Positions 1 to 13,700 of a stretch of 64,000 bases of DNA are shown here, piece by piece (the stretch's first letter is position 1; the number at the start of each line of letters is the position of its first letter). The notes below the pieces were generated by a model. That model searched no databases. It worked only from the letters and a program-made list of their open reading frames with translations, and was not told where the DNA came from. Source of the DNA: Xestospongia bergquistia (taxonomy: Eukaryota; Porifera; Demospongiae; Haplosclerida; Petrosiidae); NCBI GenBank assembly GCA_963965975.1, contig OZ014420.1:5606001-5670000 (forward strand), given 5' to 3'. A program made the translations under genes and the position numbers.

Positions 1-1149
1 TATGAGAGGACATTAGGATGAGAGAGAAGAGATGACATTTTCATTTCGTGTTGAATCTAAAAATGAAATGAATATTGATTTAATATAGAGTCTTTAAAAT
101 AAACTAGAACTGCCAAAAAAATTGAAACATAAATTAAAAATATGACAAAAATTAGCTGATTTTTGACATAATAAAAACAATTAAATAATGACAACCACTC
201 AAATATAATTTATATGATTAAAATTTTAATAGCATATTTCATAACTACATTATATAAAATTAATGTCAATTATAGAATTAATAACTCCTGCTAAGAATCC
301 TAATCTATATTAAAACAACAAATCTGATATTGAGGACTTACTTCCTCTAACTTCTCAGTGTTAAATTCTTCAAGGTCAAGTTGTCTTACTACACAAAATG
401 ATCTACTAGGTTTGTGACGAGCTAAGTTAATAATAGCTACACCATAACATCCAATGCCTAATAAACGAGAAAGGGTGGAGTCTATAGAGGTGGGTGTGGT
501 CTTACCAATGGACTGAAACAGGTCATAGTCTGTACTGAATACAGTGAGTCCATGATGTAGTGGTGAGGGAATGGGATATGGAGAGATTGACGATGATAGA
601 GAAGAGGAAAAAGCAGGAGAGATGACATCACTACTACTAGAATCCTAGAAGGGACATACTCCTATCAATAATGGTGATTAAATATTAATATGTATTTTCA
701 ATACAGGGAAATAATATTATATTAATTAGGTCAGGGGTCAGGTTAATATCTTACATTACTAGTACAGTAACTTTCTATTACATTGCTCATGCTAAACAAT
801 TATAAGACAAGTATGTACTATATATTCAGTATGGGTCTCCATAGTAACTACTGAAATTAATTTGTAATACAGGTACCAGTAGTGTTGTTCTCGTTGTTGT
901 ACTATCTGCTCCTGTTGCCATGGTAACAAGCCGTGGTGTGTCTACAGCAACAACTTGAGACAGCTTAGAACTGCAACATGGCACCTGTTACAGTAAAAGA
1001 TGGAGAGAGTCAGTAACAGTAGGTTGAAACACCGAAGCTATCCTAGTGACGATAGTCAACGCCTTACTCTTGTTACAGTAGCTTTATGTGTGTGTGTGTC
1101 TAGTGTTTATTGTCAAATATTAACGAGAAATAGAGTAAGGACTTACCAT
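1..1149 (-). CDS. STRAD: STRAD-like pseudokinase (STE20-related adaptor), 5' part
   Basis: Partial gene leaving the window at the left edge. Exons by phase: start codon alone at 1147-1149, 877-984, 342-644, 1-56. Seen: after a Ser/Thr-rich N-terminus comes YDLFQSIG, then NLARHKPSRSFCVVRQLDLE, then EMKMSSLLSHPNVLSY. Known: human STRADA/STRADB have the same order (IGKGF, NLARYKPTGEYVTVRRINLE, LFNHPNIVPY). STRAD is a catalytically dead STE20-type kinase that binds and activates LKB1/STK11 together with MO25. The glycine loop here (GIGCYGV) is degenerate and the usual beta3 Lys context is VVRQLDL, with no VAIK lysine, as expected for STRAD. The start is chosen because a splice donor directly follows an ATG and the next exon continues open; an internal ATG at 919-921 in good Kozak context is an alternative. 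The 3' kinase lobe is outside the window. Confidence 0.82.
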
Positions 1150-1379
1150 GAAGAAAGATAAGAGAGGATACTTTGGCTTGTGGGCGTGATAGATTCACAT
1201 AACCACACCCACAATCAAATTAATTTTCTTTCATAAAATTTCAGTCAATGTGTATGCAATTACAACCTAATAAAAAAATGTAACGACTGCCTGACTACAT
1301 TTATGGTTGGAAAATTGAATTTTACAAGCAAAAATATGTATTTAGTGTCACTGGTAAAAGGTATATCAGCTGCTAGGAG

Positions 1380-4300
1380 TTAGAGTTTACCATCATGATG
1401 TTGTCCTTGAACAGGTTGTCCTCCATCTTGTTTAGTTTCTATCACTAAATAGTAGATACAATATAATAATTATGACAAGTTGCTAGTGTTTATACCTGGT
1501 GGGTGTGGTTGATTGTTAGCTCCACCTACATTAGCAACATTATCAGGATGCTTTTCAGAAGGGTCTTGGTGAGAAGGAACTAGAAAGAAAGAGAAATGGC
1601 ATATTATCATACCATTATTTGTTGTACTGCTAATTACATCATGATTACATCATGATTACATGCATATGTACATCAAATCATTAATTTATATTGTGGTGTA
1701 GTGTTATCCATACCTTGGTTTTCATGTTCAGGTGGTTTTTGATGTTCCTGTGGAGGTTGGTGTTCCTGAGGTGGTTGATGATGTTCCTGAGGAGGTTGGT
1801 GATGCTCAGGAGGTTGATGTTCCTGAGGAGGTTGATGATGTTCCTGAGGAGGTTGGTGATGCTCAGGAGGTTGGTGATGTTCCTGAGGAGGTTGATGATG
1901 TTCAGGAGGTTGGTGATGTTCCTGAGGAGGTTGATGATGTTCAGGAGGTTGGTGATGTTCCTGAGGAGGTTGGTGATGTTCCTGAGGAGGTTGATGTTCC
2001 TGAGGAGGTTGGTGATGTTCAGGTGGAAGTTCATGATGTTGAAGATCAGAAGGATATTTACCCTCATCATCAAAATTAGGATAATCTATGGAATCATATT
2101 TATCTTCAAAGTCTTTAAATTCCTAAAAAAGACACATAGAACATGATCATAAGAAGATAATAACAGATAGGCAGAGCCAAACCAGATATCTAACTGACAT
2201 TATAGTAATGATATGTAAAGGTAGCCATAAAGTATTTACAACTACAACTAGATCAGACAATATTAGCTTTATACAACAACAGTATTTGTAGTTAATAGAA
2301 ATAACATCATTGCTTCTATTTTTTAATTCATCGTGCTCATAAGTATGATCACTTCCACTCACTTCATCTGTAAAGAATTCATTTTTTTCTTTGTCTCTAA
2401 TAGGTTTCCATTCTTCATCAATATTAAATATATCCATATCAGTGTAACGTATAAACTCTTCCTTTGAAATTAAACCATCACGATCACGATCAACCTGTAC
2501 AGAAAAAACAATATAAATCAAAAGATATAAAATAAACATAAGATTGAAAAGAAAACTAACAACTATTGACTGAACATAAGCTACAATATATTACATGATA
2601 TATTAGTACATATATTCCTATGAATTGTATAAAGCTGAAACATAGTACTACAAGTACTATACACATATATATATATGTATATACATATAGTACTGTATTG
2701 TAGTATTGTAAGTCTAGTTATTACTGTACCTCTCCCATCACGTGTTCTCTCATTTGAGAGAGTTCCTCATGAGCTTCCATACTGTTTGAGTCATCACCAT
2801 AAACTTTTTTAATCTGATGTAAGATAAGTCACTAAGTTAGATGAACAGATGGAGAATGAGATCTAACCTCACTAAGAAATAATGCTTCAACTTCATAAGG
2901 ATCTAGTGTTCCATCTCCATTAGTATCTATAGATAAGTAAGGATGGAATCTTTATTCATAAAGTAGAGGATTTAGTTACTGGTAACTGACCATGAAGATC
3001 AAAGAAGGTTTTGGCCTGAAAATCTTCATCTTTAAGTCCATCTTGATGTTTCCAGACATCTTCTAACTGTTTTTTACCACCTGGATGTAACAGAGGTTCA
3101 TGAACTTTTAACTGTTCATTTAGTTTACGCAATCTAAAAAGACAGAATAATTTCTTTTTACAACAATGACTCTCTTACCTTTCTTCCTCTCTCAGTCGTT
3201 GAGTCTCGTCCATTTGTTTCAACTTTGCTAGTCTCTTATGTTCCAATGTCATTTCATAAGTTTTAAACTCATCATGACGAGCACGATTTAATTCTTCCTG
3301 TATCCGTTGATGCTATCAATTATAAAATAATAAAATTACAAAAATATATAAAATGAACAATAACTTCTCGTATTTTCTTTTGTAGCTCATCTGGTGTTAT
3401 TTGTTCAGGATCAGGAAAAGCACGACGATTAAATCTATCATGACCAGCAGGATCATCCACCTTGCGCCTGAACAATAATATTACATAATAATAATTATAG
3501 AAATAAAAATACAACTATTTAGTCTATTGACTAATATCATTGGACTACAAATGATGTACTATATTTTCTAGTAACTAATGTTGTTTAGACTATAGACTCT
3601 GTTAGTAGTACACTAATTAATGTAGTCAGTAGGACTCAGTACATAAGAGGATTTGAGCACATTGTTAGCATATAAAGTTAAAACATACTATATTTACAGC
3701 TGGTTTATTGCAACAGCAATATATATACTAGGGCTAGTGGTACTTCCTTTATTACTATGTAGTATTACTGCAACGACTTATCAATGAGTACCTGGTTTTG
3801 ACTATAAACCTTTTAGTTCTAGTATTAAAAATATACAGTTAGCAATAATGTCACATTATATATGTACATATAGTGTGGGTTAGTATTGGTAATGGATGAT
3901 ATTAGGAATATGGATATCTCTCATTCAAAGGCCAGTACTAATATATGTACAAGTATTAATGAATTAATAACAAACAAATAATAAATTGATTTACTTGTGT
4001 AGCTCTTTCATCTCTTCAAGATTACGTCGTTGGAGTTCTTCAATTTGTGACCGTATATCTCCATTTCTGTGAGCAATATGGTCACCTAATCTACCAGCAA
4101 TGTCTTCTGGTTTCTTATCTTTGAACCTGTTAGCTAAATCTTTAAATAAGAATATAATCAAGTTATAATGCAAGTAAAGTAATTCAGTAAATAGAACATT
4201 TGGTAACAATAGATGATACATTAAAGGAAAGAGTTAAAATTTAGAGCTTAGGGCTTACAACTGCAACTGGCTTATTAAGTTAATTAATAACTATTAAAAT

Positions 4301-4562
4301 TTCATTGAAGTTTATTAAAATTTATATTACCAGGGTTGTTAGCAACCAGTTCCTCCCAATATCGACGATACTCGACATTATCTTTCATTTTCAAAGACTC
4401 TTGTATTCTCTTCATACGTGACATCAAGTCATCATGTCGGTTTTTGTGAGCCTCTTCACGTCCATGATCTTGTTGTTTCCTGCCTTCTTCAATTGGAGAA
4501 ATACACAACGCAGTAAGAACAAGAGAGAACAACAAAAGAATCGTCAGAAAGTATCGAGACAT
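1380..4562 (-). CDS. NUCB: Nucleobindin-like EF-hand secretory-pathway protein
   Basis: Multi-exon gene, start ATG at 4560-4562, stop at 1380-1382. Exons about 4324-4562, 4000-4137, 3360-3468, 3178-3313, 2990-3135, 2867-2924, 2730-2813, 2363-2494, 1714-2122, 1496-1579, 1380-1438; the last five join in phase. Seen: signal peptide (MSRYFLTILLLFSLVLTALC), charged helical region, HPGGKKQLEDVWKHQDGL and AKTFFDLHG, EF-hand DTNGDGTLDPYEVEALF, MREHVMGEVDRDRDGLISKEEF (second EF-hand) and EFFTDE. These match NUCB1/NUCB2 blocks in order (e.g. HPGSKDQLKEVWEETDGL, FFTEEEL). Known: nucleobindins are Ca-binding Golgi/ER proteins that also bind G-alpha. Odd: the usual C-terminal coiled coil is replaced by a long PPQEHHQ/PPEHHQ repeat (about 1730-2040). 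The gene is head-to-head with NAD kinase. Confidence 0.9.
1730..2040 (-). repeat. Coding minisatellite: PPQEHHQ heptad repeat in nucleobindin
   Basis: About 15 imperfect 18-24-bp units, on the minus strand CCTCCTCAGGAACATCACCA and variants, translating in the gene frame to PPQEHHQ, PPEHHQ and PPQEHQ. Unit lengths stay multiples of three, so the frame is preserved. Other frames also stay open and give misleading hydrophobic ORFs. Confidence 0.9.
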
Positions 4563-4730
4563 GTTCAAAGAACACACCAAACTCACTGTCGGAAAGATTA
4601 AAATGGGTGTGGCATTAATGATGTGTCCTTCATAAGGCTAGCAACGTCATATGACGTATAAAATAGACACACCTTCAAAACAAAGGTGATTGCTGCTGAT
4701 GCTGTTGATGCTGTAAACCTTTGTAAGGCT
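4563..4730. promoter_or_regulatory. Bidirectional NUCB/NADK promoter with palindromic CRE-like site
   Basis: Only 168 bp separate the two divergent start codons. It holds a perfect 14-bp palindrome ACGTCATATGACGT at 4644-4657, i.e. two TGACGT half-sites facing each other, directly followed by TATAAAATA (about 4656-4664), a TATA-like box about 70 bp before the NADK ATG. TGACGT is the half-site of CREB/ATF-type bZIP factors. Function is inferred. Confidence 0.6.
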
Positions 4731-6373
4731 ATGGCGACAGAGGAAGGTAGTGATTCTCTCCTCGCTAGGAGACAAAGTCTCTTCAGAATGAAATATAATC
4801 AAAGGTTTAGTGGCCCCAACAAATGAGTTCTTAATTAATTTTAGACTACTTCTCACAGATCTCAGATAGATGTTCAAGCTAAGGGTTTGTATGGGCCAAA
4901 AGCTAAGTTAATAGAAAGCTCGCAAATGTAAGTTCAGTGATTACTCACTAGTAGTAAGTGTGGAGCTATTTTATGCAATAGGTCTAAATCACATCGGAGT
5001 GAGGACCCTTCATGTGATCATCACCTGACCTGGTCAAGACCACCTGAATACATCTTACTGATGAAAAAGTTTCGTGACCGTGAAGTAACTAAACGTTTCA
5101 AGGAAATAGCCAAATGGCTCGTTGAGGTAAATAGATTAATTTAGATAATATTCATTGCAAACAATTAAAAGAACACTTGGCACCAACTGTTATCTAATAA
5201 TGTTAAGTGTATGTTGTTAGTATAGGTACATACTCACTATGCATAGTTATACTTAGTATCTGATCAAATGTCACAATAGTAATTGTATATTGTAATTCTT
5301 CTTTATTTGGATATTAGTACTGCAAAAGCAATTGTAGGATGTATTTAATGTTTGTGCTGTATTCCCTTTGATGTACCTGCTTTGGATTCTTGGATATTTT
5401 AAGATGTGGTTACTTATTATAAAGTAGAAACTATGCAGGTTTCTGATATCATATAGTTGCTGATAGATATGTTTTATATGTTTATATGTATGGTCTCTTG
5501 AGTATTATAAAGTTTATACATCTGGTTTGAGTAAAAGTTAACGTAATCTTAAAGGTGTAGTCATAACATTGTGAGTAATGAAGTATATTCTACACGCTGT
5601 CACAATATTGTTAGTAATGAAGCATATTCCATACACTGTCACAATATTGTTAGTAATGGAGTATATTCTATATGCTATCTACTGTTCTCTCAATTGCTTT
5701 GTCTAGGTCCCTAAGCCTAAAGTCACTGTCATCTGTGAACCTGCTGTTTTAGACGATCCATTAATTAAGGAGGAGGAGTTTAAATCAATAGCAGATCAAT
5801 TATTAACATGGGACGACGGTATGTACTCAATATGTGACGTTATATGACTTCCTCTATTTTAGGTACTAAAGAAGATTGTTTGAATGAAGTCGATCTTATT
5901 ATATGTATAGGAGGTGATGGTACACTGTTATATACATCATCGATGTTTCAGGTATTGTCCCTCCCTTGTAGTCACAGCTCTAGTTACTAATTACTTTAAT
6001 TGTCTGAAATATAGTCATTACATATAATTATATTGACATTGCATTATTATCTAATGCTTGTACAATAGATAGTAACATGACATACGTGTACATGTTGTAG
6101 ACAGGTGTCAATCAATAGTGAGATGTGAATAGCACTTTTTAATGAAGTTTATTAAATGATATATTTTCATTGTTTCTTGCTGTATCTTGAATTAGTATGT
6201 CTCTTTTTTTCTAGGATTCTATACCTCCTATTATGTCATTCCATATGGGGTCATTAGGTTTTTTAACCCCATTTCAGTATGATACTTACAAAAAAGATAT
6301 CAGTAGAGTATTTAAAGGTAATATTTCATTGATTTAAATGATCCATGTCATTTTGTCTGTCTCTATCTCTGTC

Positions 6374-6413
<40 letters not shown>

Positions 6414-6741
6414 CAGGACAAGTCAGTATCACCCTACGACACAGATTAGTTTGTGAGATCAGGTCTCAACAGACAATATCCCTTCCTCCATCAATACTGA
6501 ACAGTGAAGAGGTGTGTCCTGTTGAACCTGAAAAGGATTTTCCTGTTGCACCTACTAAACCTCGCATGCCAACAAAATTTGAAACAAAAATTATTATATC
6601 TCAAGAGGACTTAAAAACCAAAATGCTTGTAAGACTCTCACTGAAACTATGATCACCATGAGGGCATGAAATATGACTGTTTACTATATATGAGTAAATG
6701 GAAGCCCTCTATTGTTATTATGATATTTTCTTGTTTCACAA

Positions 6742-6775
<34 letters not shown>

Positions 6776-7248
6776 ACAGGTAATGAATGACGTTGTCGTT
6801 GATCGCGGTCCTTCTCCATATTTAACAAATCTTGAACTGTTCTGTAATGGTCGGATTATGACATCAGTACAAGGAGATGGTAATTACCAAATCTATACCA
6901 AGTAATACTATTATCTTATTCATCAGGTATCATAATAGCCACACCCACTGGTAGTACAGCATATTCATTAGCAGCTGGAGCATCTATGGTTCATCCTAGT
7001 GTACCATGTATGGTAGTGACTCCAATATGTCCTCACAGTTTGTCCTTTAGATCAATTGTAGTACCCTCGGGTGTAGAAATAACAGTATGTTTTAATCTTT
7101 TATCTTTTAAATAAATTATATTTCTGTTTTTAAAAAGATTCGAGTTGCACCTGATAGTAGAAGTACTGCATGGGTAGCCTTTGATGGTCGCAATAGACAA
7201 GAAATAAAGCCAGGAGACAGGTATTATAGAGTCTTAATGATAAAAGTA

Positions 7249-7281
<33 letters not shown>

Positions 7282-7415
7282 ATAGTGTTGTTGTTAGTAC
7301 TAGTCCTTCTCCTGTACCATCTATTAATAACACAGGTCATGTGACTGATTGGTTTGATAGTTTAGCTGAATGTCTGCATTGGAATGTACGAAGAGAACAA
7401 AAACAGCTGAAATAA
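4731..7415 (+). CDS. NADK: NAD kinase
   Basis: Complete gene of about 11 exons (approx. 4731-4802, 4860-4926, 4981-5126, 5706-5820, 5863-5950, 6215-6318, 6416-6628, 6779-6883, 6928-7083, 7139-7220, 7286-7415). It phosphorylates NAD+ to NADP+ with ATP in the cytosol. Seen: [12 protein letters not shown] near the N-terminus (human FGPKACVLQNPQ), the catalytic [17 protein letters not shown] with the GGDG motif, [76 protein letters not shown], and ending [21 protein letters not shown]. All conserved metazoan NADK blocks are present in order, with no break. Three introns carry (CT)n tracts just before their 3' splice sites. Confidence 0.95.
6362..6416 (+). repeat. (CT)n tract at a 3' splice site of NADK
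   Basis: TCTCTCTCTG-type dinucleotide run ending in CTCTCAG directly before exon GGACAAGTCAG. Similar runs lie at 6746-6778 and 7242-7285 before the next NADK acceptors. Confidence 0.85.
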
Positions 7416-7708
7416 ATTAATTAGTGACTTTTTGTACTATAAAATCTATAATATTATTATTATATTTTATTTTAACAGCAAACGATTTTTATAATCTTGT
7501 TTTTCATTAAAAATCTAAGTGACCAAACTTATTTTAATTATATAAAATAAATAATTAATTTGTCTAAATTGAAATAGGTGTTCGTTTGTATACACAATAA
7601 ATGACCACTTTGTTAATTGTACACAGCTTTTAATGTGAGTATGTATGTTAAAGGAAAACTGAAAAAATTAAAATGTTTTTTGATTACGTGTACAGCATTT
7701 AACAGTCA

Positions 7709-10699
7709 TCAGTTTTGTTTTAATAATAGAGCAGCTGTACACTCCTTTAGATTCTAAATGGATGGATGAATAGATGCATGGATGGATAGAATAGATGGAT
7801 GGATGGATGGGCAGAATAGATGGATGGATGAATGGGTAGAATAGATGGATGGATGGATGTGCAGACTGAACAGTCAAGGCAAAATTAAATACCTTTTCTC
7901 TGCTGTATTGGAGAGGTGTCATTCTTCTTTTATCTCTAATACGAGTATCAACACCATTGCTTAATAGTATAGTTACAATATCAGGACTGTTTGAGAGGAC
8001 AGCATAATGAAGTGGGGTACACCCTACATCATCAGCTAAATTAACATCACATCTATAGGAAAACAGATACCATGTACAGCAGAGAGGTAGAGAAAATAGA
8101 GTGTATTTTAGTACACATATTACAAGTTATAACCTACAATTATTAATAGTTATTAATAGTTATATTAGTCCATAGATATCTTAATAATTTGTATGAATCA
8201 AAAGATTTGTACTATAATATTCTTTTCATTTAGTATTTGTCCATTAATCCTTTATTATTAATCTATTTGTTCTGTCTATCTGTCCATTAACTCATCATTC
8301 CCCATCCATCATAATGTACTATATATCCATTGTCCTACCTTTGTGAAGCTAGTAGTGTCTTAACAACAGTAAGTTTGCTCTCTTGACAAGCTAAATGAAG
8401 AGCACTGCAACCATTAATGTCTACCAGATCAATCTCGTTAGGCTAATATAATAAAGAGGCATTAGTTCTATACATAACTATTATGACTATTATACTTACA
8501 GTATTATTAATAATTGTCTGAAGACATTGTAATGATTGGTGTTGTACAGCATAATGTAGTGAAGTTCTACCTTCTGTGTCACTAGCACCAATATCAGCCT
8601 AAATTTATGATATAGAAATATTACATCAATTATATACAAATGATAGTCTCAATATAATAGTATTACATTAACTACAACAGTGTGTTAATGATAAGCTGAA
8701 CAGAGTGAACAGCACACAACCCATAAGAAATTACTCTTAAGACAACATTTAGACTACAATTCTCAGTTTATTCTAATATATTGAAAACTATCTTAAACAA
8801 CAGTCCACATAGCTAATACAACATTCCATCACTTTAACTAACAAAATGTCTACATAGCTACTACATGTACTAGATTATCCTTCTATATTGTACATGTGTA
8901 AATATTTTCTTTATTACCTTTGCTTTCAGTAAAGCAGTAATATTGTGTGGTTTATTAGCTAATACTGCAACATGAAGTGGAGTTTGGAAACTAGTGTTAC
9001 GTTCATTAAGAGCTCTGAGGTCTGAAGAATACTTGAATAAAACCTCCAATGACCTATAAGGGAATAATAATAGAGGTACTCTCCAATATTTCATCTAGAT
9101 CATGCACCTGGTATCCATGTTTCTAGCCGCCATGTGAAACACAGTTTCACCTTTATTATCAACTTTACTATTCTGAGCTCCATGTCTGTGATTATGCAAT
9201 GATCATGTGATAATCATGTGATATCTATCAATTACTACTCACTTGAGAAGTATTTTAGCAGTATCATTATGTTCATTAGTAATAGCTAACATCAAAGCCG
9301 TCTGACCAGCTCCATTGACTGCTTCAACATTAGCTTCCAAATGTTTTAAGAGCAATGTGCAGCACTGTATGTGAGATATGACATCATTATGATGTCATTA
9401 AAATGTAGGACAACATCACCTTGGTTTGTCCAGCAATGACTGCATACATCAGTGGAGTATTACCATTACAATCAGGTGTGTCTACAGACATGGTTTGCAC
9501 AATCTCCTTCACTCTGACACGATCACCTAGAATATGAGAAAATTAATGATTTTGAAAATATCCAATCTTCCATCTTTTAAGGATACATGCATATAGACAC
9601 ACAGACAAATGTACTGTTCTTAATAGTTAGTACAGGTGATGATTCTTATCAAGATCATTAAATATCATAATAATGTTAAAGGGTTAATGAGTAATATAAG
9701 CTAACACCATCTACTATGCTATGATTGCCCTTTACCTTATACCACCTTATATCTTATACCTTAATATCATATAACTTATACCTTAATACCATATACCTTA
9801 GTACCTTATACCTTAATACCATATACCTTAATATCTTATACCTTAATATCATATAACTTATACCTTAATATCTTATACCTGTAATAGCTGCCAAATGTAA
9901 TACTGAGGGATTGAGATGAGATAAATGATATTGTTCTAATAGTTCTTGAGGAGATGAACCATTATTCAATGTTGTGAGAGAAGGAGAGAATAATTGAGGA
10001 GTAGAAGAATGTTCCCAAAGCCTACACAAAATGTACCAGTATTATCTCAATAAAGTTAACAATCATTGACTTACATTGGTGTATGCACAACAGGAAGTGA
10101 CCCTGTTCGTTGGTGTGGCATCATTGGAAAACCAGAACGTATTGACATCATAGACATGGCAGATGATGGTCTGTCAGATGAGTGATATAATACACACAAA
10201 ATTTTGATTTACTGACCTGCTATTAAATGGTGTTACACTGTAAGGTACATCTGTGAACTGATAAAAGGCTTTGTCTGATATTATAAACTGATCACCACCT
10301 GCATGTATAAAAATGACAGTGTTTCTTTGAGTAAGTGTATTATCAACATACCTTGTATTTCTGATATCAAACCAATTTCAATAAGCCGTTGACCTACTGC
10401 TCGAGCTTCTTCAAACGTGTTTATACCCTCCATATTGATACCAAACCATTGTACAGCATCTGTCCCTAGTTCATGAAGTAATAGAAAATGACATATTGAC
10501 AATAGTACAGAAGAAAGCAGAATAAAATAGTTTTGTATCAAAATATTGAGTTGTTGAAATAATAAATAATTAAGACCTTGACCCTCAAAAATAACCAACA
10601 GAGTTAATTCATGGTTTTACTTTCAAACTGTCATATCACATCTCGTCCATGTGTAGTGTAGGATTTTACTAAGTCACATGTAATGGTATCATCCTTGTA

Positions 10700-10744
<45 letters not shown>

Positions 10745-13700
10745 TATACACTAATACATTAACATAGTATATATTACTATTAGTATGCATAATGTACCAT
10801 TAAATACTCTGACTCCAGACTGTAATTCTTGACAAGCTATTCCAGTTTCAGGATGAGACAAGGCCATAGCGTATTGCTGGTATGCTTCCTGTTCAGTGAC
10901 ATGTTGATTGTAGAGAGATGATACAGTGCCCTGTAAACATCATCACATGACTATCACATAACTTTCACATGACTAAAGGACTCACTATTGATGCTGGATG
11001 TACAGCCCAGGATTGTATCTGTGGTGTAATTCTAGGTCTATTAAAACCTAATTTACATTACATAAAATATAATCATACCTCATTGCAGGTTGGGATAATC
11101 TTCTTGGTAAAGGGACATTGAATGGTGTATGTGTGGTGAATGGAAGGGGCATACTTGCACCAGGAGGTGGAGGACGACTAGCTAGTGATGGTTCTAAAAA
11201 AACATATGACATTAAGGCTGTGTAATACAACACTTCATTATAACAACTATATGTATTTACTTGGTAATGAAGGCTTTTTGAACAGTTGTTGAGATCGATC
11301 TGTAATGAAATAATATCAGTAGTAAAGACTATTATTATTATTTACCTCCTTCTTCTGATGCTTTGTCATGACTTCCATCAGGTTTGAAATCAATTCTCCT
11401 TTTAGCAAAGTACTCTTTTTGACGTTCAATCTCTTCCCTTTCATCTGCTAATCTGCATATACAAAACAAAGAAAGTTAGTAATTCTATCAACTTTTTTAA
11501 CAGACCTTTTCTTTTCTTCTTCAAGTTGAGCTAACTTCTCTTTATATTCAACTTCAGCTTCTGTCAAAATTTTCTCTCGTTCCTACATACAAGGGGAAAT
11601 CCATCCACACAGTAATTTTAACAGTTACACTTCCTAAATTGACAAACCTCTTTGATTACTTTCTTTAAATCTTCAGTCTCAGACACTCGACTTCCACCTT
11701 GAAGAAGCTACAGTAACAGAGAACTATCTCATAAATTACTAGATTGATGACTAGCAGAGTTTTAGACATAACAATATGTTAGGATTTAGTTCAAAGGTCA
11801 GAGACAATCATACCATGTGTTCTAAATCTTCAATTCGTTTCATAAATAGTTGTTTCTCTTCTTCAGCTTTAGAGTAAAGTTTTCTCTGTCTCTCTAATTC
11901 AGATATAACTTCAGCCTATTAAGACTCATTATATAGAACAATCTATGATGATAGCTGTCTTACCTTCTCCATTTGTGCTACTTTCATATTTTTCTCTAAT
12001 TCTTCTAGTTGCTCTTCATCTACACTAGGACCTTGTTTCTGGAGTTGCTCTCTTAATTTGCGAATTTCATCCTGATAAGCTGAGAGGAGAGCTTTCTGAG
12101 ACACATCTTTATTAATAATGGCAGTGTTCTTGACACGTTTAGCTCTGTAATATAATAGAAGATATGTTTTAATTCCTTTGAGTATTCAGTAAGTACATAC
12201 TGTACAAGATAATTGTTAGTGAAACATTGAAACTAACCTTTTAGCAAAGTTGAGGCTGCTAAGTGACTCAGTGTAACATGATGCTACTGGAGTGATTGTG
12301 GTAATCAATGATGTCTTGCAATTACCTCCAAGAGAATCTGCAAATACATTTTAATATAGACTACCATATATGTGATGGACAGTACTCTAGAGACTGCATC
12401 ATTGCCAGTAAAGACTGCATTACATGCACAAATACAGGAATAAAGACAGTCCTCAAAAGATGTTATTTTTAAGGATAGTACATGAAAATTAACAGCACAC
12501 AAAAGCAGTGCTCAATACTAACAATTACCATATACAACTAGCTAATCAAATGATACAATGTTATGTACTATATAATCTGTATTAGTAAACCTTGCAGTAT
12601 TCTAGTTAATTTGGAGTCACGATAAGGAATGTGTTGAGATCCTGAACCACTTGTTAAACTCATAATTACTTTACTAAATGTATGTAACGAGACATTAATG
12701 TTCTTTGTCTCTGTTTGTTGCTGTACTTTAGCATCACTATCAATCCTAAAATAAACACAAGAAGACAAGTAAAAAAAAGTATAAAAGTAAAAGACTAACA
12801 TAATGTTACTGTAAAAGTAAAAAAAGAAGATTGTTGTAATCATACAGATTTACACTTACTTTTCTGATCCAGCCAAGTCAACTAATCTTAATTTTCCAAT
12901 AGTCACTATGCTCCCTCCACCACTGTATACAGCATGTTCCAAAATAATAGTGAATACTGCGTGACTACGACTGCTTTCCTAAAAAAATAATAGCACATTA
13001 CAATGAATTTAACAATGAAAAAGCTCAAATGCTTTTTGTTGATATCACTGATCATCACTTACAACATTCATTTTAGTTGATGCCGTTTTTCTTAAAGCTG
13101 CTCCATCACGAATCAATTTGTTTATTTCTTCAGTGGAACGCACCACGTGTTCTTCTAGTCCCTCAACATACACACTCCCTGCACCATCTTCACGTATACG
13201 TAAATTCTCATGACTTGGATCCTACAATAAACAGAAATGAGTCATAATATAAATAGAGTAATATCTTACCAGAAGATCAGTTAGTCTTTCATTGTAAATT
13301 TCCAAGAAGGAGACTCTTACAAGAAACCGATCTTTGATGCTGGCCTTTGTTTTAATATCTATAAGGATGAATTAAAGATTTAAAAGTGATCATTGGATTT
13401 GAATTTCAAGTTAAAATGTTGTCAAGGATACAAGTAAAAATTTCTTCTGAAGCCCTTGGTATCACTCCTCTTGTAGCATCTTGGTCCCCTCCTTCAATAG
13501 TATAACTTTTACCAGTACCTAATAACACATATCATAGTGACAATGTAATAAGGTATATATATATATATTACATACCAGTTTGTCCATAGGCAATAATGCT
13601 CCCATTATAACCTTCTAATACAGACATCACTATGTGTCTAACACATGTTTCATAAATATTTTGTTGAGTAGCACTAGAATGAGACAAGAAAAGGAGATAC

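Noticed and set aside
1681..2146. Leu- and Val-rich ORFs on both strands
   Set aside because: Off-frame readings of the nucleobindin PPQEHHQ repeat; the coding frame is fixed by splice phase.
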